Of a DNA stretch of 64,000 nucleotides, positions 1-8,350 are shown piece by piece (positions within the stretch are counted from its first letter, which is position 1; every line of letters begins with the position of its first letter). Source of the stretch: Desulfatitalea sp. BRH_c12 (GTDB lineage Bacteria; Desulfobacterota; Desulfobacteria; Desulfobacterales; Desulfosarcinaceae); assembly GCA_000961655.1 (NCBI GenBank), contig LADR01000010.1:1-64000 (forward strand). Reading direction: 5' to 3'. Below the pieces are notes generated by a model, which worked only from the letters and a program-made list of their open reading frames with translations, was not told the origin of the DNA and searched no databases. Position numbers and translations under genes: made by a program.

Positions 1-360
1 TGTTCGACGTTTTATCGCTATGTTCGATCCGGTGTCTATCCAATCGCTTGGGTGATATCAGCCTGGTAGGGTGGGCATCGCCCACCATTGTCTTGTGTTG
101 ATCACCTTTGAGATGGGCCATGTTCGACGTTTTATCGCTATGTTCGATCCGGTGTCTATCCAATCGCTTGGGTGATATCAGTATCAGAAACCGATGATGT
201 TTGTTTTGCGGGGAATAGCGGTGGGCAATGCCCACCCTACATGGGATCGGCACGAAGGAGTTGAGCCGGTGGGTGGTCCGCGTCAGCCATGAGTTTTAGT
301 GAGGTATCGCAGGACATGGGGTGGATGGTGGCGCACGAAGTGGATAACCATATTGATCAA
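1..360. repeat. Dispersed repeat block, copy A (120-bp tandem unit plus half palindrome)
   Basis: Bases 1-60 and 121-180 are identical, giving a tandem unit of 120 bp. The unit contains a small palindrome, GGTGGGCATCGCCCACC, near 70-85. After the tandem part comes a unique tail with a related palindrome (GGTGGGCAATGCCCACC, about 220-237), then the left arm of a larger palindrome (GAGCCGGTGGGTGGTCCGCG, about 263-282) whose right arm is missing, and the end signature GAAGTGGATAACC (about 339-352). The same modules recur at 16498-16915. No protein is encoded. The block lies immediately upstream of nuoI and continues past the left edge of the window. Confidence 0.85.
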
Positions 361-397
361 TTATCTTTTACCACGCTTTCAGTTCGAAAGGTTGCAC

Positions 398-934
398 ATG
401 TCCGACGTATTTGAAGCATTGATAGCTCTGGCGAGCGGATTCGGTACCACTTTCAAACATCTGTTTCGCCGGCCGATTACCGAGTCGTATCCCGAATACA
501 AACGCCCGCTTCCGGCCCGCTCGCGGGCGCGTATCATACTCACCCGCGACCCGGATGGCGAAGAACGTTGCGTGGCCTGCTATTTATGCTCGGCCGCCTG
601 CCCGGTCAGTTGTATCTCCATGCAGTCCACCGAGCGCGAAGATGGCCGACGCTATGCCATCTGGTTCAGAATCAATTTTGCGCGCTGCATCTACTGCGGG
701 CTGTGCGAAGAGGCCTGCCCCACTTCGGCCATTCAACTGACACCGGATTACGAATTTTGCGAACGCGACATCTTGAAGATGGTCGCCGAAAAGGAAAACC
801 TGCTTGTCGCCCACTGCGGCAAAGATCCGGAGTACAACTTCTACCGCTATGCAGGCATAACCACCGCAGGCGCCGGCAAGGGCCAACACATCAAAGAAAG
901 CAACCCGGTGGATGTGAAGAGTATATTGCCGTAA
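398..934 (+). CDS. nuoI: NADH-quinone oxidoreductase subunit I (NuoI)
   Basis: This is the peripheral-arm subunit of complex I that holds iron-sulfur clusters N6a and N6b and passes electrons towards the quinone site. The 178-residue product matches the usual length of about 180. It has two classical 4Fe-4S motifs, [12 protein letters not shown] (C58, C61, C64, C68) and [12 protein letters not shown] (C97, C100, C103, C107). The ATG at 398 is chosen because it gives the family-typical start MSDVFEAL and has GAAAGG ahead of it. An in-frame upstream start at 299 lies inside the repeat block and would add 33 residues unlike the family. nuoA-H are expected to the left, outside the window. The gap to nuoJ is unusually long (228 bp). 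Confidence 0.95.
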   Translation: MSDVFEALIALASGFGTTFKHLFRRPITESYPEYKRPLPARSRARIILTRDPDGEERCVACYLCSAACPVSCISMQSTEREDGRRYAIWFRINFARCIYCGLCEEACPTSAIQLTPDYEFCERDILKMVAEKENLLVAHCGKDPEYNFYRYAGITTAGAGKGQHIKESNPVDVKSILP

Positions 935-941
935 AGAAGAA

Positions 942-1105
942 AGTGTAAAGTTTTAAGTGTAAAGTGTAAAGAAAACACGATCCAATCCACCACTAAAAAC
1001 CGAACCTTTAGCAAGGGCATGCATGTAAAAAGCGTGCAACATGGGAGGTAATGCATATCAAATCGACAGAATGCCTCCCTTTACACTTTAAACTTTACAC
1101 TTAAC
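942..1105. repeat. Inverted-repeat-bounded insert between nuoI and nuoJ
   Basis: The gap between nuoI and nuoJ starts with an A-rich run containing AGTGTAAAGTTTTAAGTGTA (from about 942). It has near its right end the matching inverted copy TTACACTTTAAACTTTACAC (1081-1100). The arms match over about 21 bp with one mismatch and enclose roughly 130 bp without a convincing gene. AAGTGTAAAG also repeats directly inside the left arm. The structure could be a small non-autonomous inverted-repeat insertion or a large mRNA hairpin inside the operon; I cannot tell which. Confidence 0.6.
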
Positions 1106-1162
1106 ACTGATACTTTTCAAAACTAATACTTCCATACTTTTACGAAAAACAAGGCCGCCATA

Positions 1163-1690
1163 ATGACATTATACAGCCTACTATTCTACCTCCTGGCAAT
1201 CATCATCCTGGCTTCGACCGTTATGGCCGTTACCCGGCGCAACCTGGTGCATGCGATCATCTACCTGGTGGTCTCCTTTTTTGGCAGCGCCATGCTTTTC
1301 TACCTTCTGGGGGCTCCTTTTCTGGCCGCCATCGAGGTCATTATCTATGCTGGGGCCATCATGATCCTGTTTCTCTTCATCGTCATGATGATCGATGTGG
1401 ACCGCCACAAGGAGCGTTTGTTTCCAATTCGGCAATGTCTGCCGGCCATCATCTTTGGCCTGGTGTATGCGGCGGTCGGTTTGATGGTGACGTTTGGGCA
1501 CAGCGGCAGCAAAGCATCCATGCCCATCGCCGTTGCCACGCCGAATGCCTTCGGGCGTTTTGTTTTCGAGCACCATTGGTTGGCGGTCGAAATCGTTTCG
1601 CTCCTGCTGCTGGTGGCCCTGATAGGTGCGCTTTACCTCGGCCGATTGAAAATTGAGAAGAGTGCGGCCGCTGGGAAGGAGACGCCATGA
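1163..1690 (+). CDS. nuoJ: NADH-quinone oxidoreductase subunit J (NuoJ)
   Basis: Membrane-arm subunit of complex I. Its third helix is known in the family to carry a pi-bulge that couples quinone reduction to proton movement. The 175-residue product has about five hydrophobic segments. The conserved third-helix stretch is visible as AIEVIIYAGAIMILFLFIVM around residues 55-75. The ATG at 1163 follows AAGG with a suitable spacing. Its TGA overlaps the ATG of nuoK (ATGA), typical of translational coupling in nuo operons. E. coli NuoJ is slightly longer (184). Confidence 0.94.
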   Translation: MTLYSLLFYLLAIIILASTVMAVTRRNLVHAIIYLVVSFFGSAMLFYLLGAPFLAAIEVIIYAGAIMILFLFIVMMIDVDRHKERLFPIRQCLPAIIFGLVYAAVGLMVTFGHSGSKASMPIAVATPNAFGRFVFEHHWLAVEIVSLLLLVALIGALYLGRLKIEKSAAAGKETP

Positions 1691-1980
1691 ACGTGCCCTT
1701 GACGCATTTATTGACGTTGGCAGGCGGATTGTTTTTTATCGGCATCTGGTGCGCCGTGACGCGGCGCAACCTCATAATGGTCATGCTGGGCATCGAAATC
1801 ATGCTCAATGCCGCCGCCCTGGCGTTTGTCGGGGCCTCCTTGCGCTGGCAGCAGATGGAGGGCCAAGCTGTGGCGCTTTTCGTACTGGCCATCGCGGCGG
1901 CGGAAGTATCGGTTGGATTGGCCTTGATCATATGCATCTATCGTCGCTATCGCACCCTCGATCCGGCCAAGGTTCAATGA
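1687..1980 (+). CDS. nuoK: NADH-quinone oxidoreductase subunit K (NuoK)
   Basis: Small antiporter-like membrane subunit of complex I (MrpC-like), which helps form the proton path with NuoJ. The product has 97 residues (family about 100) and three predicted transmembrane helices. The family's membrane-buried glutamates are visible in GIEIMLNAAALAF and in the following helix (AAAEVSVGLAL). It overlaps the nuoJ stop by four bases and is followed 27 bp later by nuoL, with GGAG just before the nuoL ATG. Confidence 0.95.
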   Translation: MNVPLTHLLTLAGGLFFIGIWCAVTRRNLIMVMLGIEIMLNAAALAFVGASLRWQQMEGQAVALFVLAIAAAEVSVGLALIICIYRRYRTLDPAKVQ

Positions 1981-2007
1981 TCGTTTAGCCGTAATAATGG
2001 AGATCTC

Positions 2008-3903
2008 ATGACGCAACTGATCCAACCGCAAATCGTCTGGACAGCGGCCATGTCGGCTATGTTTCTGCCTTTGATCGCTTTCGGGCTGATCCTGCTGATC
2101 ACCCACCGTTGGGCACGTGTCTCGGCCGCGCTCGCGATTGTCGCGGCAGGCGCCAGTCTGGCCTGCAGCGTTTACCTGCTGGCAACCCTGCATGACGTGC
2201 AAATACCACTGCGCTCGACGCAAACCTGGATGATGACAAGCGATTTCCGGATCACTTTCGGTTATCTGCTTGACCCGCTCAGCCTGCTGATGCTGGTCAT
2301 TGTCGCCGCCATCAGCCTGTTGGTGCAGGTTTATTCATTGGGCTACATGACCGGTGATCCCGGATTTGCCCGATATTATGCTTTTCTGTCGCTGTTCGCC
2401 TGGGCCATGCTGTCGCTGACCCTGGCGCCCAACCTGCTGCAGTTGTATATTTTCTGGGAACTGGTTGGGCTGTCCTCCTACTTGTTGATCGGCTTCTGGT
2501 ACGAAAAATTCAGCGCCAGCGAAGCAGGAAAAAAAGCTTTCGTGATGACGCGCCTCGGCGATGTGGCCTTTTTCCTCGGCATTCTGCTGCTCTTAATGAA
2601 CTTGGGCAACCTGGATATCTTACGGTTGAACGCCCCGGAGACCACAGACCGGTTGTCGCCCGGGTTGCTGACGACGGCGGCATTGCTGATCTTCGGCGGC
2701 ATTGTCGGCAAAAGCGCCCAGTTTCCCCTGCTCACCTGGCTGCCCGATGCCATGGAAGGCCCCACGCCGGTCAGCGCCCTGCTGCATTCGGCCACCATGG
2801 TGGCCGCCGGCGTTTTCCTGCTGGCGCGCCTCTTTCCCTTTTTCAACGCCTCGCCCACGGCCATGAGCGTCTGTCTGGCGATCGGCGCCATCAGTATGCT
2901 GATGGCCGCCACCATGGCCATGGTGGCTGACGACATCAAGCAGGTGTGGGCATACTCCACGATCAGCCAACTGGGCCTGATGATTATGGCCCTGGGCGCC
3001 GGCGGCTATGCGGCCGGGGTATTTCACCTCACCACCCATGCCGGATTCAAGGCCCTGCTATTTTTATGCGCCGGCATCTTCATCCATGCCTTTGGCACCA
3101 ATGACATGTTCACTATAGGCCAGGCGGGTGCCCGCAAACGGCGCATCCCCATGATCTGCCTGATTGTGGCGGCCGCTGCCTTGGCCGGAGTGCCGCCTTT
3201 TTCGGGCTTTTTCAGCAAGGAGTTGATCATGGCCCGATTGGCCGATCATCCCAACCCGCTTTGGCTGATCGTCGGCCTCCTGGGGGTGTGGCTGACCGCT
3301 TACTACACGTTCCGATTGATCTTCGTCATGCTCCGCCCGCGACCCGGCGTCATTCCCCAAACTGCCGAAGGGCACGCCCACCATGGGGCCCATCGTTTTG
3401 CCGAAGGGGCCATGAACGTCGTGGTACTACTCCTGGCAGTGGTGGCCATCGTGCTGGGGTGGTTCGAAAAACCGATCAGCGCATTCATCGTTGCACCCCA
3501 TTCGGCGCTTGCTGCAACCGGCGGTCATCATGCGTGGCTGCTGTGGGTGACGTTGGCGCTGGCCGCGAGCGGTGTGGCCTTGGCTTGGCTGGAATTCGGT
3601 CGCCGCACAGCGACTCAGAAAGGGTTTGTTGAAAAAATGCCTGCGCTTCAGACGCTTTTTGCCAATCGCTGGTACCTGGACCGGCTGTACCGTCGCCTGC
3701 TGGATGATGGGATCTATCGTGGCCTGTCCCGGTTGTGTGCCAAAAATGACCAAAAGGTGATCGATGCCGGCCTGGATGAGTTGGCCGGCGGAACGGTGGC
3801 CTCGGGCCGAATGATCCATGGGCTGCATGCCGGCATGATCCAGTACAAACTGCTGACCATCAGTATCGCCCTTGGGCTGCTGGGGATCTACCTTCTCTTT
3901 TGA
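2008..3903 (+). CDS. nuoL: NADH-quinone oxidoreductase subunit L (NuoL)
   Basis: Largest antiporter-like subunit of the complex I membrane arm, a proton pump at the distal end. The 631 residues (E. coli 613) contain the Proton_antipo_N and Proton_antipo_M regions. Visible signatures are YIFWELVGLSSYLLIGFWY (residues about 147-165), LTWLPDAMEGPTPVSALLHS (about 243-262) and HAGFKALLFLCAGIFIHAFG (about 346-365). The C-terminal part matches the long amphipathic lateral helix followed by a last membrane anchor (LLTISIALGLLGIYLLF). Nothing indicates a truncated or Mrp-type version. Confidence 0.96.
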   Translation: MTQLIQPQIVWTAAMSAMFLPLIAFGLILLITHRWARVSAALAIVAAGASLACSVYLLATLHDVQIPLRSTQTWMMTSDFRITFGYLLDPLSLLMLVIVAAISLLVQVYSLGYMTGDPGFARYYAFLSLFAWAMLSLTLAPNLLQLYIFWELVGLSSYLLIGFWYEKFSASEAGKKAFVMTRLGDVAFFLGILLLLMNLGNLDILRLNAPETTDRLSPGLLTTAALLIFGGIVGKSAQFPLLTWLPDAMEGPTPVSALLHSATMVAAGVFLLARLFPFFNASPTAMSVCLAIGAISMLMAATMAMVADDIKQVWAYSTISQLGLMIMALGAGGYAAGVFHLTTHAGFKALLFLCAGIFIHAFGTNDMFTIGQAGARKRRIPMICLIVAAAALAGVPPFSGFFSKELIMARLADHPNPLWLIVGLLGVWLTAYYTFRLIFVMLRPRPGVIPQTAEGHAHHGAHRFAEGAMNVVVLLLAVVAIVLGWFEKPISAFIVAPHSALAATGGHHAWLLWVTLALAASGVALAWLEFGRRTATQKGFVEKMPALQTLFANRWYLDRLYRRLLDDGIYRGLSRLCAKNDQKVIDAGLDELAGGTVASGRMIHGLHAGMIQYKLLTISIALGLLGIYLLF

Positions 3904-3923
3904 AGAATTATCAACCCTCAACC

Positions 3924-3936
3924 CCGGCAAAGCCGG
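3924..3936 (+). promoter_or_regulatory. CCGGC-N3-GCCGG stem-loop just before the nuoM ribosome binding site
   Basis: CCGGC AAA GCCGG forms a 5-bp stem with a 3-nt loop. It is followed after TAG by AGGA and then, 5-6 nt later, the ATG of nuoM at 3949. The same layout precedes five other genes in this window (starts at 20767, 24063, 30943, 47645 and 49109). The function is unknown. Confidence 0.6.
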
Positions 3937-3948
3937 TAGAGGATTCCT

Positions 3949-5451
3949 ATGGCGTTATTTTATGCCGAATTTCCATTCCTGACCGCCATCCTGCTCTGCT
4001 GCGGGGCAGGCCTGCTGACGATCATGCTGATACCATCCAACCACCCGCAGCTGATCAAATGGGTCAGCGCCGTGGGCTCGGGGCTCACCCTGGTGCTGTC
4101 GGTCTATGTGTTCATCGCCTATGATCAGGGCCTGGGCGGCTTGCAGTTCGTTGAACGCTATCCCTGGATAGAAAGCCTGGGCATTCAGTACTTCAATGGG
4201 GTGGACGGCTTCAGCCTGCCCATGCTTTTGCTGACGGGCATCGTCTTTTTCACCGGCGTGCTGAGCATGTGGCAGCTCGAACTGCGCGTCAAGGAGTATT
4301 TCGCGCTCTACTTTCTACTGGTGGCCGGCGTCTTCGGACTCTTCATGGGGCTGGATCTTTTCTTTATCTTCGTCTGGTACGATGTATCCCTGTTCCCCAT
4401 GTACCTGCTTATCGCCGTCTGGGGCAGCACACGCAAAGAGTACGGCGCCATGAAGCTGACCCTTTACCTGCTGGCCGGCAGCGCCCTGATCCTGCCCGCC
4501 ATCCTCTACCTGGTGGCGGTTTCCGGCTTGAACACCTTCGATCTGGTGACCCTGACCCGGCCGGGCTTGTTCACCCCGTTCCAGCAGAAACTGGCCTTTT
4601 TGCTGCTATACCTGGGTTTCGGCATCCTGGCGGGTGTCTGGCCCTTTCACACCTGGTCGCCGGTCGGCCATGTGGCGGCGCCCACCGGCGTAAGCATGGT
4701 ACATGCCGGGGTGCTGATGAAGATCGGCTCGTTCGGCGTGCTGCGCCTGGGTATCTTCCTGTGCCCTGAAGGGTGGCGCTACTGGGCCCCGCTGATGGCC
4801 ACGCTGGCAGTGATCGGCATCGTCTACGGCGCTCTGGCCGGCCTGCGGCAGACCGATTTGAAGTATGTTGTCGGCTACAGCAGCGTTTCCCATATGGGGA
4901 TCGTGGGGCTGGGACTGGCCACTGTCAGCGTGGACGGTCTCAACGGCGCCGTTTTCCAGATGTTTGCCCATGGGGTGATGACAGCCCTGTTTTTCTCGTC
5001 GATCGGTTATATCTACGAACGCACCCACACCAAGATGATCCCGGAGTTGGGTGGCTTGAGCCGCATCATGCCGCGCGCCGCCACCTTTTTCATCATCGCC
5101 GCCCTGACCAGCATCGGCGTGCCCTGCCTGGCCAGTTTCTGGGCCGAACTGATGGTGTTCATCGCCGCGATCCGGGTCTTTCCCGTGCACGGTGTGCTGG
5201 CGGTCAGCGCCTTGGTGATCAGCGCATTGTTCATGCTGCGCGTGATCCAGAAAACCTGCTATGGGCCTCGGAATGCAACAATGGCGCATTTACCGGATGT
5301 CTCTTTCAGCATGAGCCTGCCACGGGTCATCCTGGTGATGGTCATTGTGCTGTTCGGATTCTTTCCGGGGTTAATGGTTGACATGATTCAGACGGCTTCG
5401 GTGCCGTTGCTTGGAGGCTCCGCCCATGATGTGGCAGCAGTTTACCCCTGA
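3949..5451 (+). CDS. nuoM: NADH-quinone oxidoreductase subunit M (NuoM)
   Basis: Antiporter-like proton-pumping subunit of complex I. The product has 500 residues (E. coli 509) and about 14 hydrophobic segments. Family signatures include FFIFVWYDVSLFPMYLLI (about residues 137-154, with E replaced by D in the usual WE motif), LPDAP-equivalent HTWSPVGHVAAPTGVSMV (about 233-250) and KYVVGYSSVSHMG (about 305-317). The ATG at 3949 follows AGAGGA by a short spacer, just after a small stem-loop. The end overlaps the start of nuoN by 26 bases. Confidence 0.95.
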   Translation: MALFYAEFPFLTAILLCCGAGLLTIMLIPSNHPQLIKWVSAVGSGLTLVLSVYVFIAYDQGLGGLQFVERYPWIESLGIQYFNGVDGFSLPMLLLTGIVFFTGVLSMWQLELRVKEYFALYFLLVAGVFGLFMGLDLFFIFVWYDVSLFPMYLLIAVWGSTRKEYGAMKLTLYLLAGSALILPAILYLVAVSGLNTFDLVTLTRPGLFTPFQQKLAFLLLYLGFGILAGVWPFHTWSPVGHVAAPTGVSMVHAGVLMKIGSFGVLRLGIFLCPEGWRYWAPLMATLAVIGIVYGALAGLRQTDLKYVVGYSSVSHMGIVGLGLATVSVDGLNGAVFQMFAHGVMTALFFSSIGYIYERTHTKMIPELGGLSRIMPRAATFFIIAALTSIGVPCLASFWAELMVFIAAIRVFPVHGVLAVSALVISALFMLRVIQKTCYGPRNATMAHLPDVSFSMSLPRVILVMVIVLFGFFPGLMVDMIQTASVPLLGGSAHDVAAVYP

Positions 5452-6844
5452 GCTCTATCACTTTGCGGCCGCCCTGCTATTTACCGCGCTTTCGATGACC
5501 CGCCGTGTCGACAACCGGCGCGACTACTGGGTCGCGCTATCCTTGGCCGGCGGTGGCCTGATCGTCTGCCTGGCGGCCGTGCGCGCTGAAGGCCTTCTTT
5601 TTTTGAACACCTACAAAGTCGATCTGTTCGCGCAGCTTTTCAAGGTCTTGCTCTCCATGGGCCTTTTCCTGGTCGTGGCACTCTGCAGCGAATTGAACGG
5701 CGTGGCCAGACGCTGGCATAGCGAATTTTACCTGCTCTTATTCACCTGTACCCTGGCCATGATGCTGCTGGTCAGCAGCGTCCACCTAATCAGCATCTAC
5801 GTCTCCCTCGAACTCTCCAGCTATTCGCTCTATGTCCTGGTGGCGCTGCGCCGTGACGCCGCCATGGGGACACAGGCAGCTTTGCGCTACTTTTTGATCG
5901 GTATTTTTTCCTCGGCGATCATGCTCTTTGGTTTGGCCCTGCTCTATGCCGCAACGGGTCTGACGTATCTATCGGATTTGGTGCAGGTGCTGCCCGGCGT
6001 GATTGACCAACCCCTGGTGCTGGTTGCCGTCGTTTTAACCCTGGGTGGCTTCTTTTTTAAACTGGCGCTTTTCCCCTTCCACTTCTGGGCACCGGATGTT
6101 TACGTCGGCGCACCCAATCAGCTGGCCGCCTTCATTGCCACTGCCTCCAAAGTTGCGGCGGTGGCTGTTTTGCTGAGGGTGGTGGCCGCTACCGGCGGCC
6201 AGGAAACCTTGCTGGTGGATAGTTTGGCGGCCCTGGCGATCATATCCATGACAGTGGGTAATCTGGCCGCCCTCGTTCAAAAAGATTTCAAGCGTCTGCT
6301 GGCCTACTCCAGCATCGCCCAGGCCGGCTACGTGCTCATCGGCATTCTGTGCATGAGTCCGGAAGGCGCCGATGCCGCCATTTTCTATGCGCTGGCGCTT
6401 TTGCTGATGAAATTCACCTGTTTTTTGGCCGTAGTCAAAATCGCCGCAGATGGTGGCAACCCCTCGCTCGATGCCCTGGCCGGCCTGCACCGCCGCTCGC
6501 CCCTGCTGGCGCTGGCCTTGATGATGGCCGTCTTCGCATTGGCCGGCATTCCGCCCACAATTGGTTTCACAGCCAAATTGCTGGTCTTTTCGGCGGCCAT
6601 GCACAAAGGCTACCTGGTCCTGGTGCTGATCGCCATGTTCAACGTGGTCATATCCCTGTACTATTATTTATTGATCGTCAAGGCCGCCTATCTGACCGAA
6701 CCGGCCGTCGAGACCCCGGCGCCGGTCTTGAGCCTATCCGCGCGGGCACTGACCACGGCCCTGATCATCGCCATCGTGGTGGTCGGGTTCTATCCCAACC
6801 CGCTGATCGTCATGGCCCGCCAGGCTTCCAGCAGCCTGTTCTGA
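5426..6844 (+). CDS. nuoN: NADH-quinone oxidoreductase subunit N (NuoN)
   Basis: Antiporter-like proton-pumping subunit next to NuoK in complex I. With the ATG at 5426 the product has 472 residues (E. coli 485). This start is preferred to the in-frame TTG at 5411 because GGAGG (5413-5417) lies 8 nt before it. Family motifs are VSLELSSYSLYVLVAL (about 129-144), FKLALFPFHFWAPDVYVGAP (about 210-229) and KRLLAYSSIAQAGYVL (about 287-302). It is the last gene of the nuo operon; a gap of 130 bp separates it from the CheD-HDOD gene. Confidence 0.95.
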   Translation: MMWQQFTPELYHFAAALLFTALSMTRRVDNRRDYWVALSLAGGGLIVCLAAVRAEGLLFLNTYKVDLFAQLFKVLLSMGLFLVVALCSELNGVARRWHSEFYLLLFTCTLAMMLLVSSVHLISIYVSLELSSYSLYVLVALRRDAAMGTQAALRYFLIGIFSSAIMLFGLALLYAATGLTYLSDLVQVLPGVIDQPLVLVAVVLTLGGFFFKLALFPFHFWAPDVYVGAPNQLAAFIATASKVAAVAVLLRVVAATGGQETLLVDSLAALAIISMTVGNLAALVQKDFKRLLAYSSIAQAGYVLIGILCMSPEGADAAIFYALALLLMKFTCFLAVVKIAADGGNPSLDALAGLHRRSPLLALALMMAVFALAGIPPTIGFTAKLLVFSAAMHKGYLVLVLIAMFNVVISLYYYLLIVKAAYLTEPAVETPAPVLSLSARALTTALIIAIVVVGFYPNPLIVMARQASSSLF

Positions 6845-6974
6845 CCTTGCAAGAATTGCTGGGGTGCTATTGATGTGCCATAAAGATAATTGAATTTTAT
6901 ACTTAATTCATGGTACTGGTTATTCCGATCGACCTTTACCCATGATATTCCGAGTAAAAAGTTCGAGGATCCCA

Positions 6975-8348
6975 ATGGCAACCACTCACCGTCATCATGT
7001 CGCTGCAGGCACATATCACACCAGCAAATCGCAACCACTGCTGCTGCAGGCTTATTTAGGCACTTGTGTGGGGGTGGCCTTGTACTGCAATACCACCGGC
7101 ATCGGAGGCCTGATCCACCTGCTGCTGCCGGAACCGGTTTCCCGGAGCAGCGTCACCCAACCTGAAAAATACGCTTCCACCGGCATTCACCTGCTGCTCG
7201 ATTCTCTCTTGGCCTTGGGTGCCCATCGTGATACCATTGAAGCCACCGTGGCTGGCGGGGCCCTCGTCGGGCCGCTCAGCGCCCAGGACCTGGCGCTGGA
7301 CATTGGCGGACGCACCGCTGAAACGGCGTTGGCCATTCTTGCATCCCGCAATATCAGGGTCGTTCACTCCGAGACAGGCGGATTTTTCACCTGCTGTCTC
7401 AGCCTGGATATGGCCACGGGTCAGTGCGCCATCGAACCTGCCGGGCAACGGCGGGTTACCGACACGGCTGGTATCCCCTTGCCGGACATTGCCGAGATCA
7501 CCGAATCGATGGAACGCCTGCAGCCGATTCCGCAAGTAGCGCTGAAAGTTATGCGCATGATCGAGGAACAGAGCCACTCCATCCATCAACTCGCCGGTGA
7601 AATTCGCAAGGACCAGGTCATCGCGGCGCGCGCCCTCGGTCTGGCCAACTCGGCGCTTTTTGCCAAAATGCGGCCAATCGAATCCCTGGATCATGCGTTG
7701 ATCTTTCTGGGAGAGGATCAATTGATCAAACTGATTCTTTCCGCGGCAGTTCAAAGCTACTTCGAACAATCCACCACCGGGTACTCGCTGTGCAAAGGCG
7801 GGCTATACCACCATGCCGTGGGATGCGCGCATGTGGCCGAAACGCTTGCGATCGAAACCAGAAAGGTCGACCCCCGCATTGCTTACACAGCCGGCCTGCT
7901 GCACGACATCGGCAAGGTGGTCCTCGATCAGCACATGGCGGCGGTCTACCCCCTCTTCTACCGCCAGATGATGGAAGAAGAAGTCAGCCTCCTGGAAGCC
8001 GAAAAGCGCCTGCTGGGCATCGATCACACGCAAATCGGAGGCATGCTGGCTGAAAAGTGGGCCCTGCCTGCATCACTGGTACACGCCGTCCGCTATCACC
8101 ACCAACCGGACCAGCAAAGCGCGCACACGGCTTTGGCCGCAATCGTTTACGTGGCTGATCTATTGTTGTCGCGCTTTCACGCGGGCGTTGAACTGGAACG
8201 CCTGGATACCCGCAAACTGGCCGCCCACCTGGCCAGCATCGATCTGCGGCTCGACCATTTCACGGACCTGGTGGACTTGATTCCCAAAGAGGTCTTCGAT
8301 AGCGGCCCCGATTCCACGAGGGCTGGCAAGCAGGGAGAACAGGCGTAA
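6975..8348 (+). CDS. CheD-HDOD fusion protein
   Basis: Two domains can be read. Residues 1 to about 160 match CheD, the chemoreceptor glutamine deamidase: LGTCVGVALYC, then GGLIHLLLP, then a family-like VAGGALVG segment. The catalytic pair is present as C31 and H48, with the same 17-residue spacing as in T. maritima CheD (C27/H44, recalled). From about residue 170 there is an HDOD domain, usually a signalling scaffold, with the line AGLLHDIGKVVLD (H310-D311). The ATG at 6975 follows GAGG by 6 nt; the earlier ATG at 6942 has no ribosome site. The selA start lies two bases after the stop. The target is unknown, since no receptor or other che gene is in the window. Confidence 0.85.
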   Translation: MATTHRHHVAAGTYHTSKSQPLLLQAYLGTCVGVALYCNTTGIGGLIHLLLPEPVSRSSVTQPEKYASTGIHLLLDSLLALGAHRDTIEATVAGGALVGPLSAQDLALDIGGRTAETALAILASRNIRVVHSETGGFFTCCLSLDMATGQCAIEPAGQRRVTDTAGIPLPDIAEITESMERLQPIPQVALKVMRMIEEQSHSIHQLAGEIRKDQVIAARALGLANSALFAKMRPIESLDHALIFLGEDQLIKLILSAAVQSYFEQSTTGYSLCKGGLYHHAVGCAHVAETLAIETRKVDPRIAYTAGLLHDIGKVVLDQHMAAVYPLFYRQMMEEEVSLLEAEKRLLGIDHTQIGGMLAEKWALPASLVHAVRYHHQPDQQSAHTALAAIVYVADLLLSRFHAGVELERLDTRKLAAHLASIDLRLDHFTDLVDLIPKEVFDSGPDSTRAGKQGEQA

Positions 8349-8350
8349 CA

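Noticed and set aside
1-360. Repeat blocks A and B as a CRISPR array.
   Set aside because: The whole 120-bp unit is repeated without variable spacers, only one to two copies occur, and no cas gene is nearby.
299-397. Upstream in-frame extension of nuoI starting inside the repeat block.
   Set aside because: The extra 33 residues are unlike NuoI, lie in repeat sequence and have no ribosome site; the ATG at 398 gives the family length.
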